Positions 1 to 9,148 of a stretch of 64,000 bases of DNA are shown in pieces; the stretch's first letter is position 1, and every line of letters starts with the position of its first letter. Location: NCBI RefSeq assembly GCF_025154015.1, contig NZ_JAOAMV010000002.1, positions 1 to 64,000 on the forward strand, in the 5' to 3' direction. A model generated the notes under the pieces. The model had not been told where the DNA came from. It worked only from the letters and a program-made list of their open reading frames with translations, and did no database searches. The DNA is from Tsuneonella litorea (lineage in GTDB: Bacteria > Pseudomonadota > Alphaproteobacteria > Sphingomonadales > Sphingomonadaceae). The translations under genes and the position numbers were made by a program.

Positions 1-83
1 TCGGGCGAGGAAAGCTGCTCGCCCCCGATCCGCGTCAGCCTGCCAGCAACGCAGAACCCGACTTCTTCAACAGAATAGGGTGG

Positions 84-398
84 TTAGCAGACCTCAGAAG
101 GACCCTCCCGGTCAGGACTCTCTGGTGCACCACATGCGGCACAGAACCGGGCTACTGGAGTTCGCAATGGCTTCCCACAGGTGCTGCAGGGCGGGCCATA
201 CATGCTACGACGATGATGCCAGATGGCGTTAATGTTCGTTTCACGAACACCCGTCATCTCGTGGTAGAGATCGAGCGCAGCATCTCTTCGCGTTGGTTCA
301 GCAGAAGCTTCGAGGAAGGGGCCGATCCGCGCCCACTCGTCCTCGTCAAGCATGGGCATCTCTACTCGGCAACGCCAACAGTAGGTTTCTTCTGCCAC
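84..398 (-). CDS. Small Cys-rich (zinc-ribbon-like) hypothetical protein
   Basis: 104-residue soluble protein of unknown function. Cysteines fall in pairs, CWRC at residues 7-10, CSTC at 71-74 and CAAC at 86-89, which suggests one or two structural zinc sites. No signal peptide or membrane segment is visible. The start is a GTG at 398, chosen because AGGAGA lies 7 bases upstream of it. It sits 11 bases downstream of the broken GIY-YIG gene on the same strand, so the two probably formed one transcript. The surroundings look like accessory DNA. No catalytic motif is seen, so the family assignment stops at zinc-ribbon-like. Confidence 0.6.
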   Translation of the reverse strand: MAEETYCWRCRVEMPMLDEDEWARIGPFLEASAEPTRRDAALDLYHEMTGVRETNINAIWHHRRSMYGPPCSTCGKPLRTPVARFCAACGAPESPDREGPSEVC

Positions 399-409
399 GC
401 GCTAGTCTC

Positions 410-790
410 CTATGGGCCGTTAAGAACGCGAGGACCACCAGTAGCCGCCTCTGCTCTGCGGACGCGTATCCAATGACGTTCGCGCTGGTTCAGCGTATCT
501 CGTTCGCAATTTTCCAAGATCGTCACTAACACACACTGCTTCCCCGCCTGGGCATCACGCAAGGCATGATGAACCTGCCGAAAGTCTGTCTCCTTACCGC
601 GACGATAAGGGGCGCCGGTGAGCAGCTTGCGCACATTGTTAGGTTATTCTCGAATGCGGCGGCGCAGCCGACAGGATTTGCCGATGTAGACGCTCTCGTT
701 GGCGATGCGCCACTCGTAGATGCCGGGACGGGTAAGATCGACGTGCGCTGGCACTTCGAGCTTCCACCAGTCCCCTCCACCGTCACTCAT
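410..790 (-). pseudogene. GIY-YIG nuclease domain protein, interrupted by in-frame TAA
   Basis: Read on the minus strand, the N-terminal part carries the GIY-YIG signature: PGIYEW, then VYIGKS, then a basic RLRRRIRE stretch. A TAA stop at 644-646 follows. The same frame continues without any frameshift through PNNVRKLLTG and ends with LNQRERHWI, a normal C-terminal part of a small GIY-YIG domain. Without the stop the protein would be about 126 residues, starting at ATG 790 (MSDGGG); an upstream in-frame start at 826 is possible. A Tyr codon turned into TAA is a plausible cause. GIY-YIG proteins cut DNA in repair, homing or restriction; which role applied here is unknown. Translation could restart at GTG 634, but that fragment lacks the GIY-YIG core. 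Confidence 0.75.
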
Positions 791-868
791 GCTGCCAAGG
801 ATGGCACCCGCGAATAATGTCCGCAATGGGGTCGTAGCGGAATGTCCGTTCCCAGCCGTTCGCCGCTG

Positions 869-874
869 TATAAT
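869..874 (+). promoter_or_regulatory. Candidate -10 box upstream of the MGGYGSG-type gene
   Basis: A perfect TATAAT lies 60 bases upstream of the ATG at 934, in an AT-rich patch unusual for this window. No convincing -35 is seen at normal spacing, so only the -10 element is proposed. Confidence 0.35.
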
Positions 875-933
875 TCTCTAATGATTTAGGAAAATCCTTC
901 GCTCTGCGTTTCCGCGTTTGTTTGATTCAGAGC

Positions 934-1551
934 ATGGGTGGCTACGGATCTGGACAGCACGGTTGGAGGCCAATTGCCGATGCTTCGCGGCGCATTGATT
1001 TGGCATGGATGTTCAGGGATGGTCTGGCGCGGCCGGGACAGCGGATCAGCGGCACCTTGCGCTGGACCTGCGGTGGAAACCCGTCCGGTTCGATGAGCTA
1101 CGATGCCGTCATGGACGATCCTGAGCAGGAGCGGCTTCAGTTATCCTACACGCGCGGAAGCGGCAAGGATGCCGAAAGCGTGGGCCAGACGGTCTATCTC
1201 TGCCACACCCAGCCGAATTATGGGGGCAAGCGCTGGTGGATGATCTGTCCCTATCGCGGCAACCGTGTCCGCAAGCTCTACCTTCCACCAGGTGGCGACA
1301 GGTTCGCGTCCCGCAAGGCATGGCGGCTGGCCTATCAATTCCAGCGTTACGCACACCGAGACCGGCCTTTCGAGCGCCTGTTTAGGCTCCAGAAGAAGCT
1401 CGACTGCGAGCAAGGTTGGGGCAGCGTTATCCAGCGCCCCAAGGGCATGTGGCACCGCACATTCGAGCGCCACTGGGAAGAGTTCCTGGAATTGGACGAT
1501 CATTGCGCGGTGCAGATGATGGCGATGGTTGGCCTACTGAATCGCAAATAA
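934..1551 (+). CDS. MGGYGSG-type conserved hypothetical protein
   Basis: 205-residue protein of unknown function. It opens with MGGYGSG, a start shared by a family of hypothetical proteins often found in accessory DNA of alphaproteobacteria. That is why the ATG at 934 is preferred over an in-frame TTG at 922. The middle (about residues 85-150) resembles a degenerate zinc ribbon: YLCHTQPNYGGKRWW, then ICPYRGNRVRKLYLPPGG and FASRKAWRLAYQ. The second Cys of the expected CPxC knuckle and the later CRxC pair are replaced. No signal peptide or membrane segment is seen. It may bind nucleic acid, but that is a guess from the fold-like pattern. It is flanked by the broken GIY-YIG gene and by ribH. Confidence 0.65.
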   Translation: MGGYGSGQHGWRPIADASRRIDLAWMFRDGLARPGQRISGTLRWTCGGNPSGSMSYDAVMDDPEQERLQLSYTRGSGKDAESVGQTVYLCHTQPNYGGKRWWMICPYRGNRVRKLYLPPGGDRFASRKAWRLAYQFQRYAHRDRPFERLFRLQKKLDCEQGWGSVIQRPKGMWHRTFERHWEEFLELDDHCAVQMMAMVGLLNRK

Positions 1552-1713
1552 CTGCTAACGACCCGATTGGGGACTTCCGGTGAGGCCAAACCACTAATAT
1601 GCAGACGTAGCGATTGGTGCCATTACCGCGTAACGTTTGCCGGACCCCCATAGCGCTCAAAGCTAGGTGACGACCGTTAGGCGTGGGAAAGAGTGTGGGA
1701 GCGCTCTGATCAT

Positions 1714-1738
1714 TTGAAAAAATATCGATGTTTTTCAA
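1714..1738. promoter_or_regulatory. Perfect 8-bp AT-rich stem-loop upstream of ribH
   Basis: TTGAAAAA at 1714-1721 and TTTTTCAA at 1731-1738 form a perfect 8-bp stem around a 9-base loop that contains ATCGAT. It lies about 60 bases upstream of the ribH start, in the AT-rich 1552-1798 gap between the accessory gene and ribH. It could be an operator or a terminator for the gene ending at 1551; TTGAAA could also serve as a -35. No FMN-riboswitch-like conserved core was recognised here. The rest of the gap shows nothing I can name. Confidence 0.3.
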
Positions 1739-1798
1739 TTTGTAATGGCAATAGTTGAACGGACGTCCTGTCCGCCATGCAATCGAGAGGATCCATCC

Positions 1799-2218
1799 TT
1801 GGCCAAGTTCCTGATCGTCGAAGCCCGTTTCTACGACCATCTCAACGACCTGCTCGTGAAAGGCGCGGGCGACGAACTGCGCCGCAACGGGCACGAGTTC
1901 GACGTCATGACGGTGCCCGGCGCGCTCGAGATCCCGGGGGCTATCGCGACGATTGCCGACAGTGGTCGCTATGACGGCTTCGTCGCCATCGGGGTGGTGA
2001 TCCGCGGAGAAACCTATCACTTCGAGATCGTCGCCGGAGAGAGCGCGCGCGGGGTGATGGCGCTCACCATGGACGGGGTGCCGATCGGCAACGGCATCCT
2101 GACGGTCGAAAACGAGGCGCAGGCGCTCGAGCGCGCCGACCCGGCTCGAAAGGACAAGGGCGCCGAGGCGGCCAAGGCGGCGATGGCGCTTCTATCGATC
2201 GCGGAGCAGTATTCATGA
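1799..2218 (+). CDS. ribH: 6,7-dimethyl-8-ribityllumazine synthase
   Basis: Penultimate step of riboflavin synthesis: condenses 5-amino-6-ribitylamino-uracil with 3,4-dihydroxy-2-butanone 4-phosphate in the cytoplasm. Family motifs are clear: [31 protein letters not shown] and [12 protein letters not shown]. The TTG at 1799 ([17 protein letters not shown], 139 residues) is preferred because that is the usual N-terminus and GAGAGG lies 8 bases upstream; an in-frame ATG at 1745 would add 18 atypical residues and has no ribosome site. The stop overlaps the next gene by ATGA. No other riboflavin gene is in the window; the DNA just upstream looks accessory. Confidence 0.9.
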   Translation: MAKFLIVEARFYDHLNDLLVKGAGDELRRNGHEFDVMTVPGALEIPGAIATIADSGRYDGFVAIGVVIRGETYHFEIVAGESARGVMALTMDGVPIGNGILTVENEAQALERADPARKDKGAEAAKAAMALLSIAEQYS

Positions 2219-3147
2219 TGGCGAAGCACGATTTCATGGCCGGCATTCCGCTGGTGCTCGGTGGTAACGTGTTCGGTTGGGCGACCAAGGGCGACGAGAC
2301 GCTTGCGGTCCTCGACAAGTTCTACGAGGCCGGGGGCCGGATGATCGACACCGCCGACGTCTATTCGGCCTGGGTCGAGGGACACGAGGGCGGCGAATCG
2401 GAAAGCGAGATCGGGCGCTGGTTGTCGAGCCGCGGGGTGCGCGACGAAATGCGTCTGCACACCAAGACGGGGATGCTGGGCGGAAAGGAACTCTACGAAC
2501 CTGAGCGGGTGCTGAAGTCGCTCGATGCCTCGCTCGACCGGCTCGGGACCGATCGCGTTGACCTGTATTACGCGCACAAGGACTATCCCGACCTCGCGAT
2601 CGAACAGATCGTCGAGGCGTTCGATGGCGCGGTGCGTTCCGGCAAGGCGAAGGCGATCGGCGCATCCAATTTCGACGTCCAGCGGCTCGAGGACGCGGTC
2701 GAACACGCGCGCTCGATCGGGGCGGCTGCGTTTTCCGCCCTGCAGAACGAATACAACCTCGCCGCGCGCGAGGCGTATGGCGAGGATATGCGGGCGAGCG
2801 TCATCGACAATGGCCTCGTCATGTTGCCCTATTTCGGGCTCGCCGCAGGTTATCTCACGGGAAAGTACCGGACCGAGGATGACTTCAAGAAGTCGATCCG
2901 CGGGGGTCGGGCCAAGCAGCTTGCCGGTGCGAACGGCCCCCGGGTGCTCGCCGCGATGGATGATGTTGCAGCCGAGACCGGCGCGAGCCACGCGGCGATT
3001 GCGCTGGCGTGGCTCGTGCGTCAGGCGGGCATTCCCGCGCCGATCGCCAGCGCACGGACCGCGGACCAGCTCGACGACTTGCTCGAATTCACCCGGGTCG
3101 AGCTGACCGATGACCAGGTCGACAGGCTGACCGCTGCCGGATCCTGA
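2215..3147 (+). CDS. Aldo/keto reductase
   Basis: 310-residue NADPH-dependent oxidoreductase with a TIM-barrel fold, reducing carbonyl substrates in the cytoplasm; the substrate cannot be told from sequence. The catalytic set is in place: D46 and Y50 in DTADVY, K84 in TKTG, H121 in YYAHKD. The GASNFD stretch and the C-terminal SARTADQL segment fit cofactor binding in the AKR superfamily. Start ATG at 2215 overlaps the ribH stop by four bases (a second ATG follows at 2218), so translation is probably coupled to ribH. No metabolic link to riboflavin is evident. Confidence 0.9.
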   Translation: MMAKHDFMAGIPLVLGGNVFGWATKGDETLAVLDKFYEAGGRMIDTADVYSAWVEGHEGGESESEIGRWLSSRGVRDEMRLHTKTGMLGGKELYEPERVLKSLDASLDRLGTDRVDLYYAHKDYPDLAIEQIVEAFDGAVRSGKAKAIGASNFDVQRLEDAVEHARSIGAAAFSALQNEYNLAAREAYGEDMRASVIDNGLVMLPYFGLAAGYLTGKYRTEDDFKKSIRGGRAKQLAGANGPRVLAAMDDVAAETGASHAAIALAWLVRQAGIPAPIASARTADQLDDLLEFTRVELTDDQVDRLTAAGS

Positions 3148-3213
3148 CCGGGTCCGGAACTCCCGGCCCTTTCCGCAGCTTGTCGCTAGCGTGACCGCAT
3201 CGGAAGGACAGGA

Positions 3214-3522
3214 ATGAACGGACCGCTCGAATGGATCGCCGCCGTCGGCACGATGCTGGCGGCCGGGCTCATCGCGCTCGATCTCGGCCGCAAGGCGACC
3301 GGGTGGGGATTTGTGCTGTTCTGCCTCGTGTCGGTCACCTGGATCGCGTCCGGCCTGACCAGCGGCGCGATGCCGATCGCCGCGATGAACGCGATCCTGC
3401 TGCTCATCAACGCCTGGGGCGTATGGCAATACCTGCTCAGCCCGAAGAACAAGAAGGTGATGGACCGCCTCGAACCCGTGGCCGAGCGGATCGAGCACGA
3501 GGTCGAGGCGGAAGAAAGCTAG
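3214..3522 (+). CDS. Small three-helix membrane protein
   Basis: 102 residues with three hydrophobic helices (about residues 5-24, 30-50 and 54-75) and a charged cytoplasmic tail rich in Glu. A strong ribosome site (AAGGACAGGA) precedes the ATG at 3214. The pattern resembles small conserved inner-membrane proteins of the CBU_0592 type; I cannot assign a function. It ends 4 bases before the convergent M13 peptidase gene, leaving no room for a separate terminator. Confidence 0.7.
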   Translation: MNGPLEWIAAVGTMLAAGLIALDLGRKATGWGFVLFCLVSVTWIASGLTSGAMPIAAMNAILLLINAWGVWQYLLSPKNKKVMDRLEPVAERIEHEVEAEES

Positions 3523-3526
3523 GCGA

Positions 3527-5614
3527 TCACCAGACCTTCACGCGCTTTTCCGGCGGCAGGTACAGCTTGTCGCCTTCCTTGACGTCGAATGCCTTGTACC
3601 ACGGGTCCATGTTGCGGACCGTCAGCGCCCTGTACTGCGCAGGGGCGTGGCCATCCGTGGCGATGCGCTGGCGCAGGGCTTCCTCGCGCATCTTGCTGGC
3701 CCAGGTCTGGGCATAGGCGATGAAGAACCGCTGGTCCCCGGTAAATCCGTCGATCACCGGCGCCTCCTTGCCGTTCAGCGACGCGCGATACGCGTCGTAG
3801 GCCGCCTGCAGGCCGGCGATATCGGCGATGTTTTCGCCCAGGGTAAGCTCGCCCTTAACGTTGAGGCCGGGAAACGGCTCGTAGGCGTCGTACTGCTCGG
3901 CGAGCGCCTTGCCGGCCGCCTGGAACTGCTTCTTGTCGGCATCGGTCCACCAGTTGCGCATCGTACCGGTGGAATCGAATTCGGCGCCGTTGTTGTCGAA
4001 GCTGTGGCTGATTTCGTGACCGATCACCGCGCCGATTGCGCCGTAGTTGGCAGCCGGGTCCCACTTCGGGTCGAAGAAGGGTGGCTGAAGGATCGCGGCG
4101 GGAAAATTCAGCGCGTTCTGCACCGGCAGGTTGACCGCGTTGACCAGCTGGGCGTTCATCCACCACTCGCTCTTGTCCATCGGCTTGCCGATCTTGGCGA
4201 GCTGCTGTCGGTAGCGCGCCTTCTCCGCCGCGATGACGGCGGCATAGGGCTTGCTTTCGGGGACCTGCAGCGCCGAATAGTCGGTCCATTCGTCCGGATA
4301 CCCGACGCCGACCTCCATCGTCTGGACCTTCTTCGTCGCTTCCGCCTTGGTTTCGGCGGCCATCCAGTCGAGCGCTTCGATGCGCTTGGCGAACGCGTCC
4401 TTGATGTTGTCGACCATCCCCTGGATTTCTGCCTTGGCGGAGGCCGGGAAGTACTTTTCGGCGTAGAGCTTGCCGAGCGCATCGCCCATGTGCTCGTTGA
4501 CCGCGGCCAGTGCGCGCTTGTCGCGCGCGCGTTGCTTCTCCTGACCGTTCAGCTTCTGGCCGTAGAACGCGAAGTGCAGGTCATCGAGCTTCGACGGCAG
4601 GACGTCGGTGTGGCTATTGATCTGGTGGAACGCCAGCCAGTCCTTCCACGCATCGAGCGGCTCGCTGGCGACCAGCCTGGACAGGCCGGTGATCGCGCCG
4701 GGGTGGTAGGCATCGAAGGTCTTGTACCCGTCGAGGTTGGCCCCTTTGAAAAAGGCATCCCAATCAAGGCCGGGAGCCTTCTTCGCAAAGTCGGACTGCT
4801 GCCACAGGCTGCTCGCGGTCGACCAGTCGTCGCTTTCTTCCCGGCTCACGTGGGCCCTGGCGATCTTCATCTCGAGGTCGAAGATCCGCTGCGCCCTCGC
4901 ATCGGCATTGTCGATGCCGGCAGCCTTCAGCAGGTCGGCGATGTAGGCGCGGTAGGCGGTCCTGAGGCCGGCCATCTTCTGGTCGGATGACAGGTAGTAC
5001 TCACGCTCGGGCATCCCCAGGCCGCCCTGCAGGATGTAGGGCACGACCTCACCGCCCTTGAGCGCCTGGGTCACGAACACGCCGAACAGGTTCTCGGTAC
5101 GGAAGTCGGTCGCATTGAGCGGATCGACGTCGGCACGGGTCTGGCTGCCGAGCACCTGGGCCAGTGCGGACTTGTCGGCGATTCCGGCGAAGCGGGCGAG
5201 ATCGTCCTTCACGGGCGCCAGACCCGCGGCGTCGATCGCCTTGGTGTCCATGTAGGCCTGGTAGAACGCCTTGACCTTCGCGGCATCGCTCCCCGGCTCG
5301 GGGTCCGACGCGACGATCTCCGCGATGAGCGATTCGAGGTTCTTTTCGGTCGCCTGGTCGGCGATCCAGAATCCCCCGATGCCCGAGCGGTCGGCGGGAA
5401 TCTCGGTGTTCTGCACCCAGCTGCCGTTCGCGTACTGGAAGAAGTCGTCGCCCGGCTTGGCCGAAGTGTCCATCCAGTCCTTGCGGATGCCGAGCTCGGT
5501 CCCCGGCGTGGTGGCTACGTCGGCGGTGTCAGTACCGGCCATCGAACAGGCGATGGGTCCCAGGGTGGCGCTGGCCACGCCCAGCATCAGGGCGGCGACG
5601 AAACGGGTGTTCAT
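3527..5614 (-). CDS. M13 family zinc metallopeptidase (PepO/neprilysin-like)
   Basis: 695-residue exported endopeptidase of the neprilysin family, which cleaves short peptides in the periplasm or at the cell surface. The zinc site HEISH is at about residues 532-536, followed by GENIADIAG, which supplies the third zinc ligand (Glu) and the conserved Asp. The substrate-binding stretch before it reads VNAVNLPVQN, then FPAAILQPPFF. The N-terminus is a signal peptide ending near a Cys (PIAC), a weak lipobox, so it may be a lipoprotein. The C-terminus ends KRVKVW, where animal homologues have a CxxW. Length is normal for the family. It is transcribed alone, convergent with the small membrane protein. 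Confidence 0.93.
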   Translation of the reverse strand: MNTRFVAALMLGVASATLGPIACSMAGTDTADVATTPGTELGIRKDWMDTSAKPGDDFFQYANGSWVQNTEIPADRSGIGGFWIADQATEKNLESLIAEIVASDPEPGSDAAKVKAFYQAYMDTKAIDAAGLAPVKDDLARFAGIADKSALAQVLGSQTRADVDPLNATDFRTENLFGVFVTQALKGGEVVPYILQGGLGMPEREYYLSSDQKMAGLRTAYRAYIADLLKAAGIDNADARAQRIFDLEMKIARAHVSREESDDWSTASSLWQQSDFAKKAPGLDWDAFFKGANLDGYKTFDAYHPGAITGLSRLVASEPLDAWKDWLAFHQINSHTDVLPSKLDDLHFAFYGQKLNGQEKQRARDKRALAAVNEHMGDALGKLYAEKYFPASAKAEIQGMVDNIKDAFAKRIEALDWMAAETKAEATKKVQTMEVGVGYPDEWTDYSALQVPESKPYAAVIAAEKARYRQQLAKIGKPMDKSEWWMNAQLVNAVNLPVQNALNFPAAILQPPFFDPKWDPAANYGAIGAVIGHEISHSFDNNGAEFDSTGTMRNWWTDADKKQFQAAGKALAEQYDAYEPFPGLNVKGELTLGENIADIAGLQAAYDAYRASLNGKEAPVIDGFTGDQRFFIAYAQTWASKMREEALRQRIATDGHAPAQYRALTVRNMDPWYKAFDVKEGDKLYLPPEKRVKVW

Positions 5615-5721
5615 GGAAACGGGCTCTCCCAGTGAGTCGGTTACAATCGCAACCGTCTAGGGGCGGAGCGCCCGTCGCGAAACCGCCTTCGTCAGCTCCG
5701 CCCGGTGGTTCGTCGATTGCC

Positions 5722-7041
<1,320 letters not shown>

Positions 7042-7180
7042 CTAATACACGCCCATATGGGGATGCAGGCGCGCTCTATGCGGCGGAACCATGCCACGCA
7101 AGTTGCGTTGCAGCATTGCGGTGTCCGATACCCCCGGACGCACGATGAATTTGTATGCGAGGGCAAGAAGGAAAGCGATC

Positions 7181-7783
7181 ATGGCCGAAGCCAGCACCCC
7201 GAAATCCACCACTCCCAAGCCCAAGGCGACCCGCAAGCCGGCCACCAAGGTTGCCGGCTCCGGCGCGACCACGACCCCACGCAAGCCTGCTGCCCAGTCC
7301 CGCAAGAACACCGACGTCGCCAAGAGCCGCTTCAATGCCGCGCTCGAGGAAGCGAAGGCCGGTGCCGCGGCGCTCAAGACCGAGGCGGGCGAGCGCGCTG
7401 CCGCCTATCGCAACCAGGCCCGCGCGCAGAGCGAGGACTGGGTCGCCGAGGCGAAGAACTATGGTGTCCAGGCCAAGGGCAAGGCGGGTGAACTCGCCAC
7501 CGACGGCAAGGGCAAGATCGCCGAGGCGCTCCTCGCGCTCGGCCGTGCCGTGTTCGATACCGCGCCCACGGTCGACGAGAAGCTCGGCGCCAAGTACGGC
7601 GACTATGCCCGTTCGGCCTCGCGCTCGCTCCAGGAAGCGTCTGCCAAGATCGACGCCAAGAGCGTTGAGGAACTGGGCGAGGACGCGCGCGAGATGGTGC
7701 GCAAGAGCCCCGGCCTCGCAATCGGCATCGCCGCGGTCGGCGGGTTCCTGTTGGCACGGATGTTCCGCGGTTCTAACGACTGA
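7181..7783 (+). CDS. Ala/Lys-rich membrane-anchored protein (DUF883/phasin-like)
   Basis: 200 residues. The first half is a basic Lys/Ala/Pro-rich segment recalling histone-like tails; then comes a long amphipathic helical region (ALEEAKAGAAALKTEAGERA), and a C-terminal membrane helix (about 180-195) ending ARMFRGSND. This layout resembles the ElaB/YqjD (DUF883) group of stress-induced, membrane-anchored, ribosome-associated proteins, or phasin-like proteins; sequence alone does not decide. The ATG at 7181 follows AAGAAGGAA; an in-frame extension to 7091 lacks a ribosome site. It is the first of four small same-strand genes (7181-9049) that look like one operon. Confidence 0.65.
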   Translation: MAEASTPKSTTPKPKATRKPATKVAGSGATTTPRKPAAQSRKNTDVAKSRFNAALEEAKAGAAALKTEAGERAAAYRNQARAQSEDWVAEAKNYGVQAKGKAGELATDGKGKIAEALLALGRAVFDTAPTVDEKLGAKYGDYARSASRSLQEASAKIDAKSVEELGEDAREMVRKSPGLAIGIAAVGGFLLARMFRGSND

Positions 7784-7806
7784 TCCTCCTGCTCGGGAGG
7801 GCTGAC

Positions 7807-8208
7807 TTGAACACGCATGACCCCGATCTCCACTTTGCGGACGAGGATCGTCCCGTGGGCGAGGCTGATCCGGAGAAGGGATCGCTGACCGACGATATCG
7901 TCGCACTGTTCGACGACGGCCGCACGATGGTCGAGGCTGAGATCCAGTTCCAGAAGACGCGAGCGGCATTCGCCTTCGATCGCGGACGGTCGGGAGCGTT
8001 CTACGGTATTGCGGCCTTCGCGCTGGTCCACCTGGCCCTGGTCGCGCTCGTCGTCGGCCTGGTGATCGCGCTCACCCCGCTGATCGGCCCGTGGGGCGCC
8101 ACCGGTGCCGTCGTCTTCGTGCTCCTCGCAGCCGGCACCGCCTTCGCCCTCGCCGCCCGGCGCAAGTTCGCCCGACTTGCCCAGGCCTATTCGGAGACCC
8201 GCGAATGA
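7807..8208 (+). CDS. Phage-holin-like (Holin-X type) two-helix membrane protein
   Basis: 133 residues: an acidic N-terminus, an amphipathic helix (about 40-58), then two membrane helices (about 68-90 and 98-118) with a short turn, and a basic tail. This matches the putative Actinobacterial Holin-X/YqjE-like family, which despite the name is usually chromosomal and not lytic. The start is a TTG at 7807 with GGGAGGG upstream; ATG 7818 is out of frame, so it is not an alternative. The stop overlaps the next start by ATGA. In enterobacteria YqjE neighbours YqjD, the same pairing seen here, which supports a yqjCDE-like unit. Confidence 0.65.
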   Translation: MNTHDPDLHFADEDRPVGEADPEKGSLTDDIVALFDDGRTMVEAEIQFQKTRAAFAFDRGRSGAFYGIAAFALVHLALVALVVGLVIALTPLIGPWGATGAVVFVLLAAGTAFALAARRKFARLAQAYSETRE

Positions 8209-8540
8209 GCCTGTCTCTCGAAAGACAGCTCCGCGAGGATCGCGCACTGCGCAATGCCGCCCGCGCGCTGTTCGAGGCCGACATCGCCCACTTGCGGGCG
8301 AGCCTGGCCGGCAAGAGCATCTCGCGCCGGATCGTCGATCGCATCGGCGAAGGCGCGAGCGAGGTCCTCGACGAAGCGATCGAGGTCGCGGACAACAACA
8401 AGGGTGTTGTCGCGACTCTGATAGCCGCGATCGTGCTGTGGTTCGCCCGCAATCCCATCCTCGACCTGTTTCTCGACGAGGATGAAGTCGCCGACGGGGA
8501 TCCGGGCGAATTGGAACGGAACACCGAGCCGACCCGTTAG
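8205..8540 (+). CDS. Hypothetical membrane-associated protein (YqjK-like position)
   Basis: 111 residues of unknown function. The N-terminal half is helical and charged (RQLREDRALRNAARALFEADIAHL), then one hydrophobic segment (GVVATLIAAIVLWFA, about residues 74-90), then an acidic tail. The ATG at 8205 overlaps the previous stop by four bases, so it is translationally coupled to the holin-X-like gene. Position and size recall the small third gene of yqjDE-type clusters, but I see no diagnostic sequence match. Confidence 0.6.
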   Translation: MSLSLERQLREDRALRNAARALFEADIAHLRASLAGKSISRRIVDRIGEGASEVLDEAIEVADNNKGVVATLIAAIVLWFARNPILDLFLDEDEVADGDPGELERNTEPTR

Positions 8541-8572
8541 CTAAGCGAACCCCCACTCGAATGGAGTCGCCC

Positions 8573-9049
8573 ATGGCCACCAATTCCGAAGACAAACGCA
8601 AGGAACTCAAGAAGAAGATCGAAGCAGCCGAGCAGCGCAACAGCGATCGCTCTTTCGGCGATTACGCGCGCGACGCAGCGGACGGCGCGACCTCGTTCGT
8701 CAAGGAGCACCCGCTGGCGACGCTCGCTGGGGGACTTGCCCTGGGAGTCCTGGTCGCTGCGATCGTGCCGGGACCCGGGCGCCGCATGCGCAAGAAGGCC
8801 AGCGCGCGTACCGCGGTTCTTGCCGGAACGCTTGCGGACCTGGCGCTGACGTATGGCGCAAAGTTCCTGGAAAGCGCGGAAGAAGCGGCAAAGGCCGGGC
8901 AGGAACGCATCGGTGATCTTGGCGAAACGATCGGCGACGGCGCCCGTGATCTCGGACGCAGCGCGAGCGATTCGGCGAGCCGCGCGATCGACAGCGCGAG
9001 CCGGACCGCCAACCGCGCGCTCGGCAGCGCACGCTCCCGACTGCACTGA
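8573..9049 (+). CDS. Amphipathic single-helix membrane protein, DUF883-like
   Basis: 158 residues. A charged N-terminus (KRKELKKKIEAAEQRN) is followed by FVKEHPLATLAGGLALGVLVAAIVPG, written here in part as the hydrophobic core at residues 42-62; GGLALGVLVAAIV is typical of the DUF883 C-terminal anchor. A long Ala/Ser/Asp-rich amphipathic helix follows. ATG 8573 is preferred over ATG 8561 because GGAG sits 6 bases before it. It closes the four-gene cluster and is followed by a strong hairpin at 9072-9106. The role is probably membrane or envelope stress, by analogy only. Confidence 0.6.
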   Translation: MATNSEDKRKELKKKIEAAEQRNSDRSFGDYARDAADGATSFVKEHPLATLAGGLALGVLVAAIVPGPGRRMRKKASARTAVLAGTLADLALTYGAKFLESAEEAAKAGQERIGDLGETIGDGARDLGRSASDSASRAIDSASRTANRALGSARSRLH

Positions 9050-9071
9050 TACCGGCGAAGCAATCGACGCG

Positions 9072-9106
9072 AGGCGGCGCGACGGGGTTTCCCTGTCGCG
9101 CCGCCT
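9072..9106 (+). terminator. Hairpin terminator after the small membrane protein cluster
   Basis: AGGCGGCGCGAC at 9072-9083 pairs perfectly with GTCGCGCCGCCT at 9095-9106, a 12-bp stem with an 11-base loop, 23 bases after the stop at 9049. The bases after it are pyrimidine-rich but not a true T run. It lies between the four-gene cluster and the DUF4170 gene. Confidence 0.65.
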
Positions 9107-9148
9107 TCCCTATGGGGCGCTGCGATTCCTCCCCAAGGACCTGACACG

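Noticed and set aside
1-78. C-terminal piece of a plus-strand gene entering from the left edge
   Set aside because: A short open frame ends at a TAG at 76-78, but 25 residues without any recognisable pattern are not enough to call it.
1745-1798. ATG 1745 as the ribH start
   Set aside because: Adds 18 residues not found in the family, has no ribosome site, and overlaps the AT-rich stem-loop region; TTG 1799 fits better.
2017-3498. Long minus-strand frame opposite ribH and the aldo/keto reductase
   Set aside because: Shadow of conserved genes on the plus strand; composition is that of an antisense frame.
5661-5673. GGGCG/CGCCC hairpin downstream of eno as a terminator
   Set aside because: Only 5 bp with a 3-base loop and no T run; such repeats are expected by chance at this GC content.
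7091-7180. Upstream extension of the Ala/Lys-rich protein
   Set aside because: No ribosome site before 7091 and sequence unlike the rest; AAGAAGGAA before 7181 decides the start.
7807-8208. Prophage remnant because of the holin-like family name
   Set aside because: No phage structural, lysis or integrase genes nearby; the family is mostly chromosomal and the neighbours suggest a yqjE-type role.
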